Shown here: in pieces, positions 44,307 through 55,448 of the stretch
How the letters are laid out: each line of letters opens with the position of its first letter
Position numbering within the stretch: position 1 is the first letter of the stretch
Source: Leuctra nigra
Lineage: Eukaryota; Arthropoda; Insecta; Plecoptera; Leuctridae
Reading direction: 5' to 3'
Assembly (NCBI GenBank): GCA_934045905.1
Contig: OW203773.1
Span: 13,813,246 to 13,877,245, forward strand
DNA: 64,000 nt
The notes under the pieces: model-generated
What the model saw: the letters and a program-made list of their open reading frames with translations, nothing else
Told to the model about the DNA's origin: nothing
Databases searched by the model: none
Position numbers and translations under genes: made by a program

Positions 44307-45593
44307 TATCCCAGAAAAAAACACTCCGTGTAAAAAAGGCAGCCAAGTCTCTTTACTTTAAAAAAATTCAACACCGAAAAGGAGTGATATCTAAAAAGGA
44401 GCCAAGTCAATGACATTTCCAAATATTTAATCGTATCTTTGAAATAAAAGTATAAACACCGAGAAATACTTTACAAAAGGACTTGGCGCATCGTTTTTTT
44501 AAAGACATTTTTCTATTCATAAGCATGTGCCATTTATATACAACCGTCATTTTGAATGTTTAGAATAATAGGGAAACATCTTTCAATTAGGTACATATTA
44601 TACATACCTACTGTAAAATATTTTCTATATGAATATATACGCTATGAAACTTGTTGTCTATGCTTTCTATAAATATACACAATAGTTATCTTCGTAATAT
44701 TGTTTCGTGGTGAATATAATTAAGTCTCATCATGCGTTATACCTTCACATCATGTAACAATTTCTATTAATACACATTTTATAAAAATACATTTCACAAA
44801 GAAGACAGTCATATTGAATTTCTATTAAAAAATTTAACTTTATACACTTGACACTTCAAAAATATATAATTGTGTTCCATTAGTTAGTAATTATTTGACA
44901 ACGTTTCATGATTTCCTTCAGTCAAGATCAAATTATGAAAAGATACCAGTCTAATATCGCCATATTAACAGTACTGCAAGAATATGTATGAGCCCACTTC
45001 CAATTGATATGAAGGGATGTGTGTTGTGAAAAATATCCGACCGAACCGGGGCACGAACTTGGGACCTCTCACTTGCCGGGCGAGAGCTCTACCAACTGAG
45101 CTACCCGATCGGACGGGCGGACATTAGACACAACACACTGATGAGGATCCTGACTCCTGACTCCATGGAAGTTTTCCAAAGAAACCTACATTCTCACCAC
45201 TTCCAATTGTTATGTAATTCTTTCACCCTTATATTACTTATATATTACAGCATAAAATCATGCTTCTATCGCCATTGACAAAACTATAAAATAGTCATTA
45301 CTAAAAGTAGCTTGATTCATAGATTCTGGCTCTAATAGAAAGAGGAAAATGTACCTACTTGTAAATTTCTTTCCACTTTTAGGATAGAATGATGTCTTTA
45401 AAAAAACGATGCGCCAAGTCCTTTTGTAAAGTATTTCTCGGTGTTTATACTTTTATTTCAAAGATACGATTAAATATTTGGAAATGTCATTGACTTGGCT
45501 CCTTTTTTGATATCACTCCTTTTCGGTGTTGAATTTTTTTAAAGTAAAGAGACTTGGCTGCCTTTTTTACACGGAGTGTTTTTTTCTGGGATA
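44307..45593. mobile_element. Long-TIR element (202-bp arms)
   Basis: Arms 44307-44508 and 45392-45593 are near-identical inverted repeats starting TATCCCAGAAAAAAACACTC and containing GCCAAGTCTC and GGACTTGGCGCATCG. The 880-bp middle is AT-rich and non-coding except for a SINE at 45007-45196. Non-autonomous DNA element; no clear target duplication. Confidence 0.85.
45007..45196 (-). mobile_element. tRNA-derived SINE, copy 2, with 13-bp TSD
   Basis: CCACTTCCAATTG flanks the element at 44994-45006 and 45197-45209, a long duplication typical of LINE-driven insertion. The tRNA-like core is 45039-45110 on the minus strand, with a 7-nt anticodon loop reading GGC at the anticodon position (Ala-type) but a C where U33 is expected. 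A segment with CTTCCATGGAGTCAGGA lies 5' of the tRNA here but 3' and inverted in the 5.5-kb copy. Confidence 0.88.
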
Positions 45594-46230
45594 CATAGTA
45601 CACCTATAATGCCCTAAAAAAACGATGCGCCAAGTATTTTTTGATTTTCAAATAAAGTGTACCTCCTTTGTACCTCCTTACATTTGGTTTTTTAAATTTG
45701 TTTCCAAATGTCACCTGAAGAATGTCTGTGAATACCGAGGGAAATATTGTGTAATAAAATTTCAATAAATATAGTTTTTGCAAGTATAATGATGAAGTAA
45801 AATTAGAATACTAATCAAAACAAATAAACTGAGAAGATTTGAATCATATAATTCCTGTAAATGTAACGATATGATATGCCAGAATAATGGACCATAAGGA
45901 AAAGTTGCCAGAGCTCCTAGACTAAGAAATATTTGGTGTGCAAAAGGTTCAGATTATTTGAGTGTAAACGTAGCACCAAAACCTAGGTTTATAAAATCTA
46001 CTGTCGCCAAAACACTATTCTTATGTATAGTAAATTTACTTTATAAAGTGTCCTAAATCTGCTTCTAAGTACATGGAGGGGCGGCAGACTCAGTCGGTTT
46101 TAGTACCGAACGAGAGCGCTTGTCATTCTGTTTATGGTCGATTGTTGAAAGTACCTAATGAAAAAAGCGGAAACCGTAGATTTCCCCGTACACTTTTGTG
46201 CTTGAGAATGCCAAGAAAAACGTTCCAGTC
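45594..46230. other. Spacer and 3' flank of the first zinc-finger gene
   Basis: Begins with the partial inverted GCCAAGTC repeat; the rest is AT-rich. No gene seen. Confidence 0.45.
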
Positions 46231-48954
46231 CTACATTGACACAAACATTTTACAAATGTTCAACCTTATGTGACTTTGCAAACTGGACTTTTCTTTAAAC
46301 ACCTTTTTACAGTGAAAACAAACAGATTCTTCACAAGTACGGTAATGCACATTCCTGTGTCTCTTCATACTTTGAATGAAACAAAACATTTTACCACACA
46401 CATCGCAATGATGTGTCTTCTCAGTCGAATGGTTTTCCATATGTGATAGTAAGTATACTTTCGAAACAAAGTTCACATGACATTCATCACATTCATACTT
46501 TCTAGAATGAAAACGTCTATGATCTCTCATGTGTGTAGGACTTTTTAAAAATTTAAAACAAATCTCACATTTGTGTCCTCCAACAAAATGTAACGTGAAA
46601 ATATGAGATTGAAGTGCATCTTTCTTACTAAACCTGTCATTACAAATACCACACGTAAATGGTTTGGAATGAATTCTTTGGTGTTTCTTAAAATATTTAA
46701 GATTTGAGAAAGACTTATGACAAATATCACAGGTGTGTTGAATTTCTGAATGAACATCACTCACATGTCGTTTCAAACTCACAGGTTTTTTAAAACTACT
46801 GCAACATAATTTGCAATGCAATGACGTTTTAGCTTGTAAATTTATGTGATTTGTAAGTTCATTAGCACTAATAAAATCTTTCCTGCAGGATTTGCATCGA
46901 TGTTTCACAACTTGCGTCTTGCGAGGTCTAAGAGGGGAAGATTTTATATTCCGAGAAGCAGAGATAGTAATTTTGTGATTGTGTATTTTGTGTGCCTTCA
47001 AGACAGCAGCGTTAGGTAAAATGTCATCACAAATGTCGCATTTATGACCATGAAGTTTAGAATGACGTTTTAGTTGAACGTATGTCTGGAAAACTTGAAG
47101 ACAATTGAGACAAGTCAAAGGACTTTGTAAATGTTTGCGTTCGTGTCTTCGATTGGTAGCAGCGTGGCTACACGCAAAAAAACAAAATTTACATTTATAA
47201 GGGTTGGGATTTTCAGAATGAATAACTAGATGCTCTTTCAATTTACACAATCGAGGATAAACTCTCGCGCATTCGTTACATTTGTAGACATTTTTAATCT
47301 TATGATGCAACACATTGTAATTGCTTATTTGACTTGCCGAGATGCAAAGTTTTTTATATTCTTTGGAAGCTAGTTTCTCTTGAATGTGAATCTCTTTATG
47401 TTGTTTAAGATGCGATAAAGTAGTTACACGTTTTGAACAAATATCACATTTGAATTTCTTTGCATCATGAGTCACTTTGTGTAAGATGGGAAAGAGTAGA
47501 AACACATTTTGAGCAAATATCACATTTGAAGTTATTCTTAAGAGTTATGGAGGATTTCAAATAACATTTTCTTTCTTTAGAAATCGACTTTTTCGGAATG
47601 TGACACATTTTATGTTGTTTAAGATGACTAATAAAGCCTCATTTACACTGTTCAAGTTTGCTTTCAAGTCCTTGAATTCAAGCCCTTGAACGCAACCCTT
47701 GAATTCAACCACTTGAATGGGCATTTACACTGTTCAAGCTTCAAGTTGTAACATAACCTAAAATAGTAACTTCTTGCAAAGAACATGTTATTAATATTGT
47801 GCTAGATTTTGGATGCCACATAGACACATATTGTGTATTTAATGAAACAGTTGTCTCTCGTGATTATGACATATCGGTAACTAATTAATATTTGCTAGAA
47901 TATGTTAAAATCTGGAATTGGCGGGAAAATCTTGAAAGATACTGGAGAGAGGGGCGGAGCCAGAGTTGTGGCGTGGGTTCTGATTGGTTCAAGTCGTTCA
48001 AGTCTTTCAAGTCTTCAAGGAAAATAGGACATGTTCTAAATAGGTTCAAGTCTTGAATTCAAGGGTTGAACGCTTCAAGTTATCCGTTTAGACTATTCAA
48101 GGGGTTGAATTCAAGGGTTGAATTCAAGGACTTGAAAGTAAACTTGAACAGTGTAAATCAGGCTTAAGTCTAGTAAATAGTTTTGAACAAATATCACATT
48201 TGAATTTCTTTTCATGAGAAATGGACAAATTCATAAAACGTTGGACGTTACCCGACGATGACGGAGTTTCATTAAACGAAGCTCTATCCGTGACATTTGA
48301 CAACTCAGCTTCACTCTCCAGGAAAGGGCGGAGCAAAACAAAACACTGTTTTATTTTATACTTGACAACGAGAGCTGATTCTGAAGCGTTTGGGACTAAG
48401 TCTTCCAAAACATGACTAGAATTTAAACTCGTACCAGAGTCCGATGTGGAATCTTGAACATTGTCATCTTCAACATTTGCAGGTAAAACTTGGGTAATAT
48501 CCTGTGCATTCGATGACAAAGAAGAGAACAGAATGTGATTCTCACTGTCAACTGATTCCGTATCGGCAAGAATGTCATCATCGTCAGAGCTAATATCAAT
48601 AACTACTGGGTCTACTGATGGTGATGAGCGATCAGATTTAATAGCGACATTAACGGAACCATTATCTCTAAGTCTTGGAACCAAAGTATTGATAATCGGC
48701 GACAAGTGAGGATGATGTTCAGTTCTCTCTTGCTTCACTCTCGCTTCTTGTTTCACTCTTGTCTCTTGTTTCACTCTTGTCTCTTGCTTGAAAGAAATGT
48801 TGAGGGGATCTCGTTCAGTGGCAGATTCCGGAGTGAACTTCGGCTCCAGCGCAAGAGGATCGGAGTCTGGGTCCAGATTGATCTCGGGCTGCATGTAGGT
48901 CTTATAGACCCAGAAGCTGCGGCCAGCGGCATCTCGAAAAGTTCCCGGCTCCAT
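46231..48954 (-). pseudogene. C2H2 zinc-finger gene 1, broken by a MITE and a frameshift
   Basis: Starts MEPGTFRDAAGRSFWVYKTY (48954), preceded by a TTGTAG acceptor in the leader. An acidic region with repeated VKQE motifs and DISSDDDD follows. The first finger KFKCDICSKLFT is cut by a MITE at 47635-48164; the frame resumes with SHLKQHKMCH. Near 47487 about two bases are missing in a finger (STLSHLTQ|KVTHDAKK). From there to TGA at 46231 about 13 fingers follow in one frame, ending in a C2HC variant. N-terminus and finger order match the intact gene at 51.2-53.4 kb, so this is a decayed paralogue. Intact members would be nuclear DNA-binding proteins. Confidence 0.88.
47635..48164. mobile_element. 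Harbinger-like MITE inserted in a zinc-finger coding exon
   Basis: Termini are AGCCTCATTTACACTGTTCA and its near-complement at the right; TAA lies on both sides (47632-47634, 48165-48167). The interior repeats TTGAATTCAA and CTTCAAG motifs. Removing it restores a finger reading L-F-T-R-L then S-H-L-K-Q-H, with one extra triplet. Confidence 0.88.
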
Positions 48955-49289
48955 CTTCAGCGGGAATGTCTACAACAAAAGTACCTACCGATAGATTGAA
49001 AGCAGTTACCTACGGGTTGCACAACTGCTTATTTAAGTTGTGGGCAGCACACAGAGCAGAGGGTTGGTATCAAATGCTTTGCCATTAAATACATCAACGA
49101 TAGAGATGCGGTGGAAATGTGTTTTGAAACCATGATCATCTTTTTCAAGACAAGTGCTGTCGAGAATTATGTGTGTCGAGAAAAATGTAGGTCTGTTTGT
49201 TGAGGTTTCTCCAAAGACGGATCTGTTCTAAGCTGCTCTAAATTGCTGGAAGCAGCTCGACGAACAAACCTTGTAATGACAACCTACTA

Positions 49290-49510
49290 GGTACACTCAA
49301 ACCAATAAAAATTGGTACTCGAAAAGAAAAGGATTGGCTGCTGCCTGCTGGTAAGGTTCCTTGACAATCAATCCTTGTTATTATCAATGAAATCAGAGCT
49401 CACCTACTATCGCGTTGCGATAACACAGCCTTCATGGGATGATGCCATCAAACCTTAATCAGCTAATCCTTTTCTTTTCGAGTACCGATTTTTATTGGTT
49501 TGAGCGTACC
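49290..49510. mobile_element. MITE with about 48-bp TIRs
   Basis: Ends GGTACACTCAAACCAATAAA and its near-complement (TTTATTGGTTTGAGCGTACC); TA on each side is possible. Non-coding. Confidence 0.8.
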
Positions 49511-50919
49511 TACCAAAAATTATGAGAAATAGTATTTTAGGTTAGAGGTAGATGGCTTAATATGTAGCGTTGATTGAGTAGGTACCTACTCAATATGCTA
49601 GGTTTACGCCACAAAAAGATAGCACAGAACCTCAATAACATATAAATAGAATCATTGAACATACTTTAATTCATAAACTAGCCTGATTCGGCATTAAACT
49701 GACACGGAAGTAATATTTTAGTAGGGTGACCTCTATGATTTGATCATATTTAGATATACGTGAAAGTTTTGAAGTCACATTAATCGCATTGAAATTATTA
49801 GTAGATCATGTGAGTAAGTTTTTAAATGAACTAGTGTTTTGTGTGGAATGGAATAGGTACCTTTTTAAATTAATTAAATTGTAAACAAACACACGTAAAA
49901 TGCTACATGCTACTGTCAGAATGACACGACACAGCACACCGCCATCTCGAATGGAAAAAGTAAACAACAAAACGATAAAAATAAAAATGGAAATCTCACT
50001 GCCTTCCTAATTTTAAATCTTGACCGGGAACAGCTGGTGACTCCAGTCCTCATGAACAAAACTTATTATTTTTAAACCTACATAAACATTACCTACTGTA
50101 TAAAAAACAGTCATGAACATAGATTCCACCCCTTTAGGAATTTTAATTAGTGGATTCCTATTTTTGTGAAATAATGTCAAAGTCCTGAAACTGAAAAAAT
50201 TTAGATTTTTTTATTATCCGAATTGGCAATATTATTTAATGAATCAATGAATTTCAGTTTTTGATTGATTATTGCTATGGATGGAATATTAATATTTCCC
50301 GAAATTTCTGCATGCAAAGTTAAGATTGGATCGGGTAAATTGTCTAAGCTGAACCAAACAAACAGAAAGAAAACAACTAAACACAGACGTTATGTTAAAT
50401 AAATTTTATTGGGAGTGGAATAACGCTAGGTAGATTGTCCTATTATTCACTAACACAAATTATAATACAAAATTATTTTATTAAACATAGATGCACGGTA
50501 GGAACAAATGTGTGTTACTGAACCGGTATTAAATGTCATGGATGAATACTTTGAACAAGAAAATAATTATATTTTAACAGTTCTTACAGTTCATAAGAGA
50601 GCACCGATACATCATTTGATTTTCATGCACATGCAATGATCAGGAATGTAATGAATCCATCTTACCTAACATTTAAAGTTAAATGTTACCTAACATTACC
50701 TAACATTTAAAGTTAGGTATTAAAAAAAGCTAAACTGAATTATTTCTTAAAACTTGATACCTAACATTGTAACAGCAAGTCAATCTTGAAATTGCACACT
50801 TTTTATGAAAATAGTAGATATTTTTAAAGGAACAATTTTAGAATGTATGAAGATCTTGCTTAATTACACTTTCAGGCACTTTCATTGCTCCCATAAGGCT
50901 ATTCTATTTTGGTGACTTC

Positions 50920-51147
50920 ATAAAATCCATTCACCTTAAGAATGACGACCTTGAAATCTACTGTAGTTATTAAGCTAAATTTTGAATAGGATTCGAATGA
51001 CTGTAAAATATCTGTATTGATTTTGATATAAGTTATAATGTTAATAAATCAATTCCAATAGATTGCTGAATGGCAATCCAATGAATGGCTTGACTTCATG
51101 TTTCAATGTCGATCATTCTTACAGTGAATGGACATTTAAGTCAACGG
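50920..51147. repeat. Relative of the 35.3-35.5 kb fold-back core
   Basis: The reverse complement of the 35.3-35.5 kb interior aligns across the block (GACCTTGAAATCTACTGT, AATAGATTGCTG, CGATCATTCTTACAGTGAAT), but the GGAG...CCAAGTCTTG ends are missing here. Confidence 0.75.
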
Positions 51148-51180
51148 CTATCATTTTGCACTCTTCAGCTACCTATTTCG

Positions 51181-53424
51181 TCATTTCAACATTACACAAC
51201 TCTTTAGTTTTATGTGTCTTTTCATGTCACTGCTACGAGTAAACTCCTTATTACAAAGGAAACAAGTACGGTTATGATCTCTTCTGTGTATTTCCAAACT
51301 GCGAATCAAGCCAAACATTTCACCGCAGACGGCACATCGATGTGTCTTCTCAGTCGCATGCGTCTCCAGATGACGTTGAAAGCTCGGTTTATGAATGAAG
51401 CAAATGTCACATTCTTCACACTCGTACCGTTTCGATTTTTCGTGAATTTGCATTTCTCTTTTCGTTTTGAATTCTTCGGTCGGATGTGATTTTAACGAAT
51501 GAGTTTCGAATGATTTCTTCGTTGCAAATTTTTTTTGACATGTATCGCACTGAAATGGTTTCGAATGGATCAACTTGTGCCTCTCAAAGTTTGATTGATG
51601 TAAGAAAGACTTTTGACAGATATCACAAGTGTGTTCAATACCTAAATGATTATTCCTCTTATGTTGGTCCAAACTTTTATAACTGGCATAATTGTTACAA
51701 CATAATTTACAACGAAAAGGCTTTTCAACTTGAACTTTCTTATGATTCGTAAGTTCTATTGAACTACTGAAAGTTATCTTGCATGATCCACATTCGTGTC
51801 GTTTCTTAATTCCCGCCTTCTTTGTTCTACACGAGAGCTCTAAATCAGAGCTTTTATTTGTGTGGCTGAGCTTTTTGTGTCTGTGCAAAAGAGCCGAGTT
51901 CATATAATGAATATTACAAACATCGCATTTGTGCATGTGAAGTCTCGAGTGCCGCTTTATATGACCCATTGTAGTGAAACGTTTGCGACATATTAGGCAT
52001 GTAAAAGGATTTTGTAAGTGTCTACGCTCATGTGTACGCATGTTGGATATGCAGCCGCAAACATGAAAGCAATATTTACATTTATAAGGTTTGGGATTTG
52101 CAGTGTGAGTTATTTTATGCCTATTTAGATTAGCTAACTCTGAATACACTTTAGAGCAAATGTCACATTTGTAGGCTTGTTTAGTTTTAATTTTATGATG
52201 CGACTTTCTGTGAGAATGAAACTCTTGACGCGACGTGGTGAAAACTTCATTACGATCTTTACCAGTATATTTATTCGGAATGTGAATTTCGTTATGTCGT
52301 TTAAGATGGTATAAAGTCCTAACACGTTTTTGACAAATGTTACATTTAAATTTCTTTTCATAAGAAATTCTCCCTTCACTTGTTACTAATTTCTTTGAAA
52401 TGTGACTCTCTTTATGCTGTTTTAGATGGGCTAAAGTAGTAACAAGTTTGGAACAAATATCACATTCGAATTTCTTTACAGGAGAAGTGGAAGATTGCAA
52501 AGAAAGATTTTTCTCTTTACACTTTGATTTCTTTGCAGTATGAAACTTTTCGTGTTGTTTTAGACGCCCCAAAGAAGTTACAACTTTTGGACAGATGTTA
52601 CATTTAAACTTCTTTTCCCGAGAAACAGGAGACTTAAATGAACTTTTTCTCTCTTTACAAATGGACTTCGTTGGAGTATGAATCGTATGTTTGAACTCTT
52701 TGTGCTGTTTTAGGTTGCTTAAAGTAGTAACAAGTTTGAAACAAATGTTACATTTAAATTTCTTTTCACGAGAAATGGAAGTCTTCAAAGAACTCTTTCT
52801 GTGTCTTGACATTGTTTCGTCCAACGACGATCGATCCCCAACATTTGTCAACACTGCTTCAGCAAGAGCAGAGACTGAAGTGGGTGGGTCCAAACCTTTG
52901 AAGTCATCGTCACATTCAGAGTGGAAACTATCTTTAGAACACTCGGAGGGCAAAGCTATGTCATCAATGATCTCATCTTCGACATTAGTTGGAAGAACTG
53001 CAGTAGGGTTCGGTGTTTCACGCGACATTGACGAATACAAGTCAAAAGGCTCATAGTCACGTAATTCAGTATCGGAAAGAATATCATCTTCATCAGAACT
53101 AATTTCAATTACTTCTACTGGATCTATTGTTGGGGACGAGTGTTCAGATTTAATGGCGACATTAATATTAAGTCCAAACCTTGGATTCGACGTATTGACT
53201 AAATAAGGAGGTGTCTCTTGCTTCACTCCCATTTCTAGTTTCACTCCCGGCTCTTGTTTGAACGCAAAGTTGAGGGGATCTTGTTCCATATCAGGTTCTG
53301 GAGTGAACTCGGGCTCCAGCGCCAGAGGATCAGTGTCTGGGTCCAGATTGATCTCGGGCTGCATGTAGGTCTTATAGACCCAGAAGCTGCGGCCTGCGGA
53401 ATCTCGAAAAGTCCCCGGCTCCAT
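51181..53424 (-). CDS. C2H2 zinc-finger protein 2 (intact, about 15 fingers)
   Basis: An uninterrupted 747-residue frame from ATG 53424 to 51181. A TTGTAG acceptor precedes the ATG, so an untranslated leader exon is upstream. Residues 1-60 carry the cluster's shared module GRSFWVYKTYMQPEINLDP then DPLALEPEF; repeated VKxE-type lysines (possible SUMO sites) and an acidic VIEISSDEDDI stretch follow. About 15 fingers occupy residues 220-747, e.g. KFKCNICFKLVTTLSNLKQH, PYKCKYCFHVCGCISNMRTH, EHTCDICQKSFLHQSNFERH. The ninth lacks its last His and the last is C2HC. Likely a nuclear sequence-specific DNA-binding regulator; targets unknown. No KRAB, BTB or ZAD domain seen. Confidence 0.92.
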   Translation of the reverse strand: MEPGTFRDSAGRSFWVYKTYMQPEINLDPDTDPLALEPEFTPEPDMEQDPLNFAFKQEPGVKLEMGVKQETPPYLVNTSNPRFGLNINVAIKSEHSSPTIDPVEVIEISSDEDDILSDTELRDYEPFDLYSSMSRETPNPTAVLPTNVEDEIIDDIALPSECSKDSFHSECDDDFKGLDPPTSVSALAEAVLTNVGDRSSLDETMSRHRKSSLKTSISREKKFKCNICFKLVTTLSNLKQHKEFKHTIHTPTKSICKERKSSFKSPVSREKKFKCNICPKVVTSLGRLKQHEKFHTAKKSKCKEKNLSLQSSTSPVKKFECDICSKLVTTLAHLKQHKESHISKKLVTSEGRISYEKKFKCNICQKRVRTLYHLKRHNEIHIPNKYTGKDRNEVFTTSRQEFHSHRKSHHKIKTKQAYKCDICSKVYSELANLNRHKITHTANPKPYKCKYCFHVCGCISNMRTHERRHLQNPFTCLICRKRFTTMGHIKRHSRLHMHKCDVCNIHYMNSALLHRHKKLSHTNKSSDLELSCRTKKAGIKKRHECGSCKITFSSSIELTNHKKVQVEKPFRCKLCCNNYASYKSLDQHKRNNHLGIEHTCDICQKSFLHQSNFERHKLIHSKPFQCDTCQKKFATKKSFETHSLKSHPTEEFKTKREMQIHEKSKRYECEECDICFIHKPSFQRHLETHATEKTHRCAVCGEMFGLIRSLEIHRRDHNRTCFLCNKEFTRSSDMKRHIKLKSCVMLK

Positions 53425-53750
53425 CTTCAGCAGGAATGTCTACAACATAAAAGAAAAGTTAAAATACCGTAAAATAATAAGTGGGCGGACGCTCGGCGCG
53501 GCGATGTCAGGGGAAACATATTTGCTTACGAAAACAATGGGGGGATTGGGGGGAGGGCCCCACAATACAATGTGGGTCCGGGGCGCATTGCCCCAGGAAA
53601 ATTTTGAATTTCAGGACCAAATTTGATGCTTTTCTACGCGATTTGTACACTATTTTAAGCCAATTTTAACTTAAGAAAAATAAGTGGGCGGACAGCGTCC
53701 ATCCTGAACGGGTTTGCCCTCGTCCACCCCCAAATTAACCACTGCATCTA

Positions 53751-53947
53751 GGTACCTACACAGTCACGGAAATATATTCGGTAAACGCTCCTTCTCCCTT
53801 TCCATGCAAATTAACGTTAGTTTAGGCTCCTCCCCCTCGACCCGTAACACTGACAAAGTTGTTTGAATGTGGTGGTGGGGGGGGGGGGGGGGGGGGGGGG
53901 GGTGAAAGGAGCATTTACCGAATATATTTCCGTGATTGTACCTACGG
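53751..53947. mobile_element. MITE with a 26-G run
   Basis: Inverted ends centred on TCACGGAAATATATTCGGTA flank a loop with a homopolymer of 26 G (53877-53902). Non-coding. Confidence 0.75.
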
Positions 53948-55320
53948 TCTACCTAGAATATTACACTAGGCAATGGGTAGTTTCCGAATCAAATGTCACT
54001 CAGGGTTTAACAAAGGAACATCTAATTGAGCTTGTCACTGCAACTATTCACTGTGATTTTAGTTTTACACACAAATGTCCTAGGTGTAGTTACCAAGAAA
54101 CATTAAAACTGCATTTACTCAATATGAGAGCTAAGCTAATTACAATATGCTACGGTAGCCACAAGGACACAGCATAACAGCAATTGATTATTAAAAATAT
54201 AAATTAGGTATAAACATTAATACGATACCTTCCTATTTGCATAAAGAGGGATTGAACTTGCTCCATACAAAATTGCACACAATCATTGTGCAAGGTAACT
54301 TTTATGGGAATAATGTGTTTTGAAACTTATCAACAGTATCACTCAAAATCTTTCCAAATACAAATTCTGACAACAGGACGTGCTGGAGAAAGTATTACTA
54401 CTAGTATCTTTGATGCATGCACTGGAGAAAGTACCTAACAAAAACAGCAGGTAGAGGTTAGGCTGATTACCATCACAGATAGTAGGTAGGTACTTAGGTA
54501 CTCATTATGCAAAGTTTATGCCTCGAAAACATTTAGGGATACCTATATCAATACCTAGTAACTAACATATTATAGAAATCAATTATCTAATCGTATTGTA
54601 ACTATCTAGAAGTAAATGTGTGATATTAGACGGTGCACAATTGTAAAGTATGAAATTGGTTAGTGTTTTGTGTTCAATACCTTTTAAAATTAATTGAATA
54701 ATAACTGCCAAAATTCCCGTAGGTACAAACAACAGGTTGTCAGTCAGCTGCTGTCATACGTCATATACAGCATATACAGCCATCTAGAGCTGACAAACAG
54801 AATATGAGAATCTCACTGCCTTCTTGACTTTGGTTTATGACCGGGGGCGGGAAATCGCGGGAAATGAGCTAAAATAAAATAAAATCAGGAATTTGATTTG
54901 AGTGTAGGTAGGTGAGTAAATAAATATAAAATCCACGAGTATGATTTGTACCGAGAATTTTAATTCTACATTGATATAAGCGTAGATAATCGTAGATATA
55001 ACCGAGTATCAAATCGAATCAAATCTGGCAGAGAAGTGAACTCGGGCGGGCGGTCTTCTTTAACCTATAAAGTGAAGGAGTGAGTGAGGCGGTAACCTTC
55101 CTTGTATGAGTGGAGAGTGGTTTTAGAAACAATTTACATGGATCATTTTGTTGATGATAAGATCAACAATATTGTAAGATCAAGTCAAAGAAAACATCCT
55201 GCAGTTATTGGTAGGTATAGGTCTACTATATTATTACAATCTGGCTTTTGTAGAGTCAATGTGACTAACACAGGTGTAATTTTTAGAATCCTTAACAATA
55301 ATGCGTATAATACTGTAGAT
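53948..55320. other. Upstream region of zinc-finger gene 3
   Basis: Contains the 54.6-54.86 kb duplicate of 49.8-50.05 kb and GC boxes (GGGGGCGGG near 54844). The exon carrying the gene 3 start begins after CTGTAG near 55317. Nothing else recognised. Confidence 0.45.
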
Positions 55321-55448
55321 GTTCTTGGAGCGGATGCAACAATGGACCTTCAAGAGAAAGTGAGGCTGCAGACGGCAACTGCTTCTGGCTTCCCCACGCC
55401 CTGATACTGCCAGACGTAACCGAGGTCCCAGCAGTCGATCCACTTGCA

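Larger units (their letters stand above)
48955..51180. other. Intergenic between zinc-finger genes 1 and 2
   Basis: Contains a TIR element at 49290-49510 and a relative of the long fold-back core at 50920-51147. The block 49.8-50.05 kb (AATCTCACTGCCTTC, TTGACCGGG) recurs in the same orientation at 54.6-54.86 kb, upstream of zinc-finger gene 3, a trace of segmental duplication. No gene seen. Confidence 0.55.

Noticed and set aside
52691..53056. 121-aa plus-strand ORF opposite zinc-finger gene 2
   Set aside because: Reverse shadow of the intact 747-residue zinc-finger frame.
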